A stretch of DNA of 64,000 bases, from positions 124,001 through 188,000 of the forward strand of contig JAHHHJ010000006.1 in the NCBI GenBank assembly GCA_019359445.1. The letters are read 5' to 3'. The notes below the pieces were generated by a model, which had not been told where the DNA came from, did not search any database, and worked only from the letters and a program-made list of their open reading frames with translations. The translations under genes were made by a program, and so were the position numbers. The stretch's first letter is position 1, and each line of letters starts with the position of its first letter. This stretch comes from Kastovskya adunca ATA6-11-RM4 (GTDB lineage: Bacteria; Cyanobacteriota; Cyanobacteriia; Cyanobacteriales; Coleofasciculaceae). Of the stretch, positions 58,678 through 64,000 are shown one piece after another.

Positions 58678-59064
58678 TCACTCCTTCTCGCTTACGCCTT
58701 CACTTCCCTCACCCACTTGCTGCTTCACTGCCGCTAACAGCGCTTTGTAACTTTCTTGCTCAGGATTCGTCTCAACGAGCTTCTCTAACGGTGCAACGGC
58801 ACCTTGTAAGTCCCCAATCTCCAATCGCGCCTGTACTAGTCCCTGGAGCGCTGTTTGGTTCTCTGGCTCCCGCTGCAAGACTAGCTCGTATCCTTTTGCC
58901 TGATTTTCTAATTGCGCGATCTGTGGGTTTGCTGCTGTCTCAGTGGCGGTAGAGGTTGGCTGGGCGTTCCCGAAGAGTCCGACAAGCCCAAAGACTGTAG
59001 AGCCAAGGAAGGCAAAGGCTGAAAATAAGATCAGGATTTGCTGGAGCGGTTTTTTTTCAGACAT
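58678..59064 (-). CDS. Membrane-anchored TPR-like small protein
   Basis: A protein of 128 residues with one N-terminal hydrophobic helix (ILILFSAFAFLGSTVFGLVG), then a TPR-like helical pair (LENQAKGYELVLQREPENQT, ALQGLVQARLEIGDLQGAVA) and an acidic tail. The preferred start is the ATG at 59064; the frame is open for 22 codons more but those look non-coding. It is a likely cyanobacterial family anchored in the membrane with the TPR part outside or inside; orientation not clear. Function unknown. The 58399-58677 spacer upstream of the GT4 operon contains no gene I can see. Confidence 0.75.
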   Translation of the reverse strand: MSEKKPLQQILILFSAFAFLGSTVFGLVGLFGNAQPTSTATETAANPQIAQLENQAKGYELVLQREPENQTALQGLVQARLEIGDLQGAVAPLEKLVETNPEQESYKALLAAVKQQVGEGSEGVSEKE

Positions 59065-59210
59065 CGGTTGGTGGGTGGCTGTGTAAGAAAGTAAACACGT
59101 TAGTTGACTCGCTACTCTTAACTTACCCAATCCTTGATCAGATGCGATCGCCCCTCAAAATTTTCTTAACGTTAACGAAGCGCGATCGCATTCTAAAAAA
59201 GGCTAGTCAA

Positions 59211-60524
59211 TTAGAAAATAAACACAAGTCGCAACTGCCACTCTTTTCCCTGGCGAGTTAATTCGATTTGCTGGATGAACTCTCGAAAATAAAATCGACG
59301 CTCTGGTTCTGAGAGATCGAGCCAAAACTGAGGCAGAGAAATCGCTTGGGCAAGTTCTCGCAAATTCACAGGAGGGAGGGCGGCGAGTTGAGTTTGCAGT
59401 TGGGAAATTTCCGTGCGGAGTTTGTAGGTACGTAAGTCTGACGTTTCCGCATCCAGCACGCCAGTGGCTGTCAGCTCGGGTAGCTGGTTAATAATGTCTT
59501 GCTTGCTACTAATTTGGACGGTGAGCGATCGCTTAATTCCATCAATTCCTGGTAGATTCATCTCTGCCACCGCACGGGGTAAATCGATCGTAATGCGCTC
59601 AATTGTCTGTTCCAGGATGGACTCGTAAGGTAGGGCGCGGCATTTAGGACGTTTCGGGCAGTTGAGGGGGCGCAGGTAGAGATATTCGGTATCTGTGCGA
59701 GGTCTGGTGACGCGGGTAACGCCCATCGGAGACTGGCACTCGCCACAAATGACCAAACCCGCTAGAGAACGCGGGGCGCTGGCGGTACGAGGTGGCATAC
59801 TGCGGTTTCGCCGCAGCAGTCGGTCAATTTGTGCCGCTTCTTCCTTGGACATCAGCGGGACATGGGTATCGGAGATGACTTGATTGTTTTGATAGGCAAG
59901 ATTACCCCGATACACGGGATTCGTCAGCCAGCGGCGTCCGGTTGAGACGGAAATTTTTTTGCTGTATTTTTTCTCCAAATACCGCACCGCGCCCCGTAAA
60001 GAGCCATAGAGGATGAATTGTTCAAAGAAATCTTTAACGACAGGGGCGGTACTACGATCGAGAAGGTAACGGTCTTTCCCTCGTCGGTAGCCGTAGGGGG
60101 CTTTTCCTGGCGGTGGCAGGGCTTTGAGGCGATTGCGAGCATGTCCCTGGCGGATGCGGCGGCTGCTAGCTTCTTGCTGCATCTCTTTGAGCAGCTTGAG
60201 CAAACCCACCTGAGTATTGGTATGGGTGAGGGCTGCCGTTAGGGGTGACGAACTGTAGGATTGTTCGGTGGCAACGATTTGGACACCCAGGGCTTCAATT
60301 TGTACGAGGCGATCGCTTACGTCCTCCACAGAGTCACCCAGTTCTTCCAAACGTCGAATTAACAGATACTCCGCCGCTACAGTTTGGCAATCCTCAATCA
60401 ACTGCTGTAGCTGCTGACGCCCGCCCATATCTTGATACACCTGCTCTACTTCCCAACCCCAAATTGACGGCTCGGATGGCGGCTCTAAGAGGGGATCGCT
60501 GTAGAGGTAGGCAATGATTTTCAT
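59211..60524 (-). CDS. Serine recombinase, XisF-like
   Basis: A 437-residue large serine recombinase of the kind typical of cyanobacteria (XisF-like, which excises the fdxN element in Anabaena). The N-terminal domain IIAYLYSDPLLEPPSEPSIW is followed by IRRLEELGDSVEDVSDRLVQ. The recombinase domain spans about 135-270 (APYGYRRGKDRYLLDRST, ISVSTGRRWLTNPVYRGNLA). The zinc-ribbon CxxC pairs are LVICGECQSPMG and LNCPKRPKCRALPYE, and the C-terminal coiled coil is TEISQLQTQLAAL. The nucleophile motif YxRVS appears as AYLYS-DP, and canonical Arg residues are not obvious, so activity is uncertain. No element flanks it here. Confidence 0.85.
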   Translation of the reverse strand: MKIIAYLYSDPLLEPPSEPSIWGWEVEQVYQDMGGRQQLQQLIEDCQTVAAEYLLIRRLEELGDSVEDVSDRLVQIEALGVQIVATEQSYSSSPLTAALTHTNTQVGLLKLLKEMQQEASSRRIRQGHARNRLKALPPPGKAPYGYRRGKDRYLLDRSTAPVVKDFFEQFILYGSLRGAVRYLEKKYSKKISVSTGRRWLTNPVYRGNLAYQNNQVISDTHVPLMSKEEAAQIDRLLRRNRSMPPRTASAPRSLAGLVICGECQSPMGVTRVTRPRTDTEYLYLRPLNCPKRPKCRALPYESILEQTIERITIDLPRAVAEMNLPGIDGIKRSLTVQISSKQDIINQLPELTATGVLDAETSDLRTYKLRTEISQLQTQLAALPPVNLRELAQAISLPQFWLDLSEPERRFYFREFIQQIELTRQGKEWQLRLVFIF

Positions 60525-60565
60525 CGCAGAACCCAGCTACTCAGACGATTCAAAATATATAAGCC

Positions 60566-60745
60566 ATGCTCACGATTGAGAAACCAAAACACATCAGACA
60601 GCCCATATTTCAGCCTGTCTGGGAGAGTTTGAACCATCGCCTGATTGTGCAGTTGAAACGCAGAGGAACGCTCATGTTGGCGCAAAGTTACATAGAGGAG
60701 TTCAGTTGGTTTTCGTTGTATGCGGTTGCTGGGTGTCGCCTTTGA
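60566..60745 (+). CDS. Possible small ORF
   Basis: A 59-codon frame on the plus strand between two minus-strand genes. The product (RQPIFQPVWESLNHRLIVQL, AQSYIEEFSWFSLYAVAGCR) has plausible composition, but there is no SD sequence. It may be a chance frame. No match known. Confidence 0.25.
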   Translation: MLTIEKPKHIRQPIFQPVWESLNHRLIVQLKRRGTLMLAQSYIEEFSWFSLYAVAGCRL

Positions 60746-60760
60746 GTAAGGGATGGAAGA

Positions 60761-61129
60761 TCAACTCGCAGATACCTGAGTCAACTCAACGATATTGCTG
60801 TCAGGGTCTTGGGTAAACAGGGCTGCACGACCAGAAGCACTCATCTGTACGGGACAGTTGTTTGCTAGCAGTTTCTCTTTGGCGGCATCCAGATTCGTTA
60901 CGCCTAGAGCAAAATGGGGATTACGTCCCCACTTTTCATTATGTCGCTCAACTGCAAGACCGGGATGAAGGATTAAGTGTAATTGGAACTGACTGATCTG
61001 ATACCAGGTACCGGGGTACTTCAGAGATCGGTCTATTTTTTCTAACCCCAACACATTGCCATAAAAATTCTCTGATCGTTCTAAGTCAGAAACAAGAATT
61101 GCCGTATGAAGACACTGAGTAATTTCCAT
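60761..61129 (-). CDS. VOC-family protein
   Basis: A 122-residue VOC fold: CLHTAILVSDLERSENFYGN with metal-ligand His (H8), WYQISQFQLHLILHPG with His, NPHFALGVTNLDAAKEKL, and TQDPDSNIVELTQ with the closing Glu. These are the four typical metal positions, so it should bind a divalent metal. This is the glyoxalase/fosfomycin-resistance type. Cytosolic; substrate unknown. Single gene, upstream of a small protein gene on the same strand. Confidence 0.85.
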   Translation of the reverse strand: MEITQCLHTAILVSDLERSENFYGNVLGLEKIDRSLKYPGTWYQISQFQLHLILHPGLAVERHNEKWGRNPHFALGVTNLDAAKEKLLANNCPVQMSASGRAALFTQDPDSNIVELTQVSAS

Positions 61130-61180
61130 AGCAATTGATAAAGAGTACTGTTCAAAATCTGAGTGTGAAAGACAACAGGA

Positions 61181-61573
61181 CTACCCTCCACAGGATCTCA
61201 GTAACCAGCCAATGACGATCCCCAGCCCTCCAAAGCGGACGGCTTGCCAAAATGGTTCTTTCAAGCTTCCCCAAGAAAACAAGCGGCTTTCTAAATTGAG
61301 TTCTATCGTCTCTAATTCGGTTTTAATTCGCTTTAATTCAGCCTTTAATGGCTGTCGCTGACTGATGGGGAGCCGTTGTTCTTTCTTAATTTGTTTTTGA
61401 CGCTGTTGTAGTTCATTCTGCCGTTGCTGATCGCGCTGAATCTGAGCAAAACGTTCTTTCAGGTCAATGAGCGATCGCTCGGCGGCGGCGATCGCCTGTT
61501 CAATGTCGGCTTCATTGAGGTGGGGATCAGAGCTGGTGGCGGATGGCTCTGACGGTTCTTGAGGCGTTTTCAT
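61181..61573 (-). CDS. Small coiled-coil protein with C-terminal hydrophobic end
   Basis: A 130-residue protein. Long helical coiled coil (ERSLIDLKERFAQIQRDQQR, LKAELKRIKTELETIELNL) followed by a short C-terminal segment with GSLKEPFWQAVRFGGLGIVI, GWLLRSCGG. I chose the ATG at 61573; the frame is open for 23 codons upstream, overlapping the divergent neighbour. It looks like a widely conserved cyanobacterial hypothetical protein whose C terminus is likely membrane-embedded. The gene is divergent from 61617. Confidence 0.7.
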   Translation of the reverse strand: MKTPQEPSEPSATSSDPHLNEADIEQAIAAAERSLIDLKERFAQIQRDQQRQNELQQRQKQIKKEQRLPISQRQPLKAELKRIKTELETIELNLESRLFSWGSLKEPFWQAVRFGGLGIVIGWLLRSCGG

Positions 61574-61616
61574 GCAGGCAGAGTACAGTAAAAATAAACC
61601 TACGTGTGCCTTCAGT

Positions 61617-61901
61617 ATGCCTGAATCAACCCAAGTTACCAAAGCTGATGCCTTGAATGCCTTGAGTACTCTGGAACTGGCTCAAGCTCTAGCAGAGCGT
61701 CTGGCGATCGCCCCGAATGATTGGCACCGCTTGAAGTCTAACCGCAAAGCCCGCGCCAGCGAACAAGCTGCCGCCGCCTTGGTATTTCTCTTAAAAGATC
61801 ACTCGGAAGACGCTCTTGCCCGCTTTCAGCAGGCGTCTGGATGGCTAGACCGCTCGATTTCTGCCCCACCTTGTCCAACTCACGGTTCCCGGAGCAACTA
61901 G
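61617..61901 (+). CDS. Small conserved hypothetical protein
   Basis: A 94-residue helical protein: TLELAQALAERLAIAPNDWH, RLKSNRKARASEQAAAALVF and DALARFQQASGWLDRSI. I recognise the pattern as a cyanobacterial conserved family but cannot name its function. The ATG at 61617 fits the conserved start, although the frame extends to 61572. Its last bases overlap the 3' end of the convergent anti-sigma-type gene by 4 bases. It is soluble. Confidence 0.75.
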   Translation: MPESTQVTKADALNALSTLELAQALAERLAIAPNDWHRLKSNRKARASEQAAAALVFLLKDHSEDALARFQQASGWLDRSISAPPCPTHGSRSN

Positions 61902-62338
61902 TGCAGTAAAGGAAGCCGGGAGCGGCTGTTGACGTCTTTACAGAGCCTCAATTCTGTTCCTTGGCAATTCCAGTGAACCTGATCAAAGATATGGCGGAGG
62001 AGACATAATCCTCTGCCATTTTCTGCTTCTTCGTTAGGTAAATCTTCACTTTGACTCTCACAGGGAACGGCAAAACCCGACCCTTCGTCGGAAATAACCC
62101 ACCAGTACTGTTCATCTTTTACCAAAAAATGAACGACTACCGTCTTACATGGGTCTAATTTATTACCGTGTTTTGCTGCATTTACCAACGCTTCTTGCAG
62201 CCCCAATCGCAGTTCAGGATGCCAACGGGGAGGAATTTGTTCTAGCAACAAATCTAGAATTGGACAAAGGTAGAGGGTAGAAGCGAAGCTAATCGTGCCC
62301 CAGTCGCGTCTCACTGGACGCAGTGATATAGCAATCAC
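61898..62338 (-). CDS. Anti-sigma-factor-type ATPase (RsbW-like)
   Basis: A 146-residue HATPase_c_2 domain protein. The N box RLGLQEALVNAAKHGNKLDP is the diagnostic, followed by WWVISDEGSGFAVP (G1 box, D-E-G-S-G-F) and EAENGRGLCLLRHIFDQV (G2). Such kinases phosphorylate anti-sigma-factor antagonists in partner-switching systems that control stress sigma factors. It starts at GTG, with no clear SD. No antagonist or sigma gene is adjacent, so the partners lie elsewhere. Cytosolic. Confidence 0.88.
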   Translation of the reverse strand: MIAISLRPVRRDWGTISFASTLYLCPILDLLLEQIPPRWHPELRLGLQEALVNAAKHGNKLDPCKTVVVHFLVKDEQYWWVISDEGSGFAVPCESQSEDLPNEEAENGRGLCLLRHIFDQVHWNCQGTELRLCKDVNSRSRLPLLH

Positions 62339-62747
62339 TCAAAAACACCTCTAGGTCTTGTTTAGTGGACTTTAAAAACGCGCTCAGCCTCATGGCATAC
62401 CTCGCGATCGCGGCGACTGCACTCTAACATTTGCTACTGAAGCTATACCTGCACCTGAGTTGTTTGCTCAGGAATAGATAAAGCTGATAGCGCTTAGGAC
62501 TAACTCCTATAAAGTGCAATTAATACCGCCTATTTAAACGAGAACTTCATTCGGATTTTGGAGCCTACCTGCACCCTTATTTTATATGTCTGGCCCAAAG
62601 AATGATTGCAAACGTTAATAGATAATAACGAAATGCACTAACTTCTTTAATTTCGAGGCAGCAATGTTCTTCTATTACTAATAAAAGAACCTGTCTCCTC
62701 CATAATACCGAAGTTTCTCCTTAAATACCAGACTACTGTCTCAAACC
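62339..62747. other. Intergenic region, no gene recognised
   Basis: 409 bases without a convincing ORF, tRNA or repeat. It must contain the promoter of the anti-sigma-type gene. Confidence 0.4.
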
Positions 62748-64000
62748 TCAGCGTTGTAAGAAGGCAGCGCATTCAACGTGAGCGGTTTGAGGAAAGAAAT
62801 CAGCGGGTTGGACAAAGGTTAATTGGTAGCCGCCTGATTGACATAACAGCTTGAGATCCCGCGCTAAAGTTGCAGGCTTACAACTTACGTAAACAATCTG
62901 CTTGGGTTGCAGTTGCAGGAGGGTTTCGATCACCGTGCGATCGCATCCCTTACGGGGTGGATCTAGTAAGACCACATCCGGTACGATCCCCAGTTGTGGC
63001 AGCAAGGTTTCCACCGATCCCGTCTTAAAGCTAACATTGGCGATCGCATTACGTTCGGCATTGAGTTGTGCTTGCTCCACAGATGCCGCTTGCACCTCCA
63101 AACCAATCGCCTCTCGTACCCGCTGTGCCAAAGGCAGCGTAAACGTTCCAATGCCACAGTAGGCATCGAATAACACCTCATTACCTTGAAGGGAAAGCTT
63201 CTCTTCAATTACCTTTAACAGCGCCTCTGCTGCTTCCGTATTGACTTGAAAAAACGTCTCTGGCAAAAGCTGGAACTCTAAGCCAGCAAATTCCTCTAGC
63301 AAATAAGGCTCGCCCGCCACACAACGCGTTTCGGAGCCAAAGATGGCATTAGTACGCTCCGAGTTGCAATTGAGGAAGACACCCACCAGTTTTGGGTAGC
63401 GGGACAGCCAAGTTTGCGCTTGGGCTTCAATATCGCCTAAGTTCCAACTTGTGGTCACCAATGTCAGCAGCATCTCACCTGTCCGGCGTCCAATCCGCAG
63501 CGATAGGTGACGCAGCCGTCCCTGGTGACGACGTTCGTCATAGATTGACCATCCCCGTTGCTCAATGTCCTGTTTAATCTCAGCCAACAGCGGGTTCAAT
63601 CGGACATCTTGCACGGGACATTGATTGAGGTTAACGAGCTGGTGGCTGCCTTTTTGGTAATATCCGGCTTGTACCTGACCGCTAGCGGAACGTTTTAGAG
63701 GATAAGTGGCTTTGTTGCGATAGGCAAGAAAATCGTCACCACTTAGGATGGGGGCGACGGGGACGGCGGTAAAGCCACCAATGCGTTCCAACGCTTGCAC
63801 CACTAAATTTTGCTTCGCCACACGTTGATACTCATAATCAACATGTTGCCACTGACAGCCACCGCACTTATCAGCAACGATGCAGTGGGCTCGGATGCGA
63901 TGAGGAGATGGCTCCAGAAGTTGGTGCAGCTTACCTGTAGCATAGTTGGATTTGACATTCAGCAGGCGAACTAAAACGCGATCGCCACTCACCGTATCGG
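62748..64000 (-). CDS. rlmD: 23S rRNA (uracil-5-)-methyltransferase RlmD/RumA type, 5' end cut
   Basis: The visible 417 residues run to the right edge; the frame continues, so the N-terminal TRAM region is only partial. Visible motifs are the [4Fe-4S] cysteines DKCGGCQWQHVDYEYQ with an upstream AHCIVA, DAYCGIGTFTLPLAQRV (SAM motif), VVLLDPPRKGCDRTVIETL with catalytic Cys region, and YVSCKPATLARDLKLLCQSG. RlmD-type enzymes methylate U1939 of 23S rRNA using SAM; cyanobacterial homologues may modify other uridines. Iron-sulfur binding is expected. The 3' end is intact; 409 bases separate it from the next gene. Confidence 0.92.
   Translation of the reverse strand, partial: DTVSGDRVLVRLLNVKSNYATGKLHQLLEPSPHRIRAHCIVADKCGGCQWQHVDYEYQRVAKQNLVVQALERIGGFTAVPVAPILSGDDFLAYRNKATYPLKRSASGQVQAGYYQKGSHQLVNLNQCPVQDVRLNPLLAEIKQDIEQRGWSIYDERRHQGRLRHLSLRIGRRTGEMLLTLVTTSWNLGDIEAQAQTWLSRYPKLVGVFLNCNSERTNAIFGSETRCVAGEPYLLEEFAGLEFQLLPETFFQVNTEAAEALLKVIEEKLSLQGNEVLFDAYCGIGTFTLPLAQRVREAIGLEVQAASVEQAQLNAERNAIANVSFKTGSVETLLPQLGIVPDVVLLDPPRKGCDRTVIETLLQLQPKQIVYVSCKPATLARDLKLLCQSGGYQLTFVQPADFFPQTAHVECAAFLQR

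Noticed and set aside
1-64000. tRNA or rRNA genes
   Set aside because: No convincing T-loop (GGTTCGAxTCC) with flanking cloverleaf arms or rRNA-like stretch was found by eye.

Overview
The window reads as chromosomal DNA of a cyanobacterium, probably a filamentous one. HIP1 palindromes (GCGATCGC) occur throughout. There is a CyanoP/PsbP-like lipoprotein, a Psb34-type small photosystem II protein, the ThiO-ThiG fusion, the NTRC thioredoxin reductase-thioredoxin fusion, a XisF-like recombinase and the heptamer/octamer tandem repeats typical of cyanobacterial intergenic DNA. I saw no rRNA or tRNA gene and no CRISPR array.

Layout. 1-2.6 kb is an accessory patch: the end of a coiled-coil repeat gene, a TacA-TacT-like toxin-antitoxin pair, and an integron relic (two decayed integron-integrase pieces around a truncated brnT, an intact brnA and an attC-like site). 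2.6-10.4 kb is a surface-sugar cluster, all on the minus strand: two CgeB-like glycosyltransferases, a GT4 glycosyltransferase, a B12-binding radical SAM protein and a decayed glycosidase/epimerase part, full of tandem repeats and small palindromic elements. 10.9-21.5 kb is mixed: pentapeptide protein, lipoprotein methyltransferase, APC permease, porin-like beta-barrel protein, YihY protein, an A/T-rich orphan ORF pair and a P-type ATPase. 21.6-25.8 kb is a four-gene minus-strand operon whose products share a domain I cannot name. 26.5-35.4 kb carries Maf, CyanoP, a TPR protein, Psb34, ThiO-ThiG, an alpha/beta hydrolase with a duplicated upstream region, and a SpoIID-like protein.

35.8-41.6 kb is a signalling module: a response regulator fused to cysteine-less glutaredoxin-like and thioredoxin-reductase-like domains, translationally coupled to a cNMP-domain histidine kinase, then an LtrA membrane protein and a paralogous kinase. 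41.6-43.6 kb holds two VOC proteins and a ferredoxin/metallo-beta-lactamase fusion, the latter pair behind a 21-bp palindrome. 43.7-47 kb has a secreted protein, an orphan Dpp/Opp-type permease and an A/T-rich GT-C-like membrane protein. 48.7-58.4 kb is a pilin/glycosylation region: methyltransferase, PilA-like pilin, two TPR-GT41 proteins, a methyltransferase-GT4 fusion and a further GT4. A nine-T run may join two of these genes by frameshift. 58.7-64 kb is mostly housekeeping: TPR membrane protein, XisF-like recombinase, VOC protein, small conserved proteins, an anti-sigma-type ATPase and a partial RlmD-type rRNA methyltransferase.

The least explained items are the four-gene shared-domain operon, the redox-dead response-regulator fusion with its kinases, the possible frameshift fusion of two glycosyltransferases, and the 113-bp duplication that copies a gene's start region. 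Function calls come from motif recognition by eye; no database search was possible.
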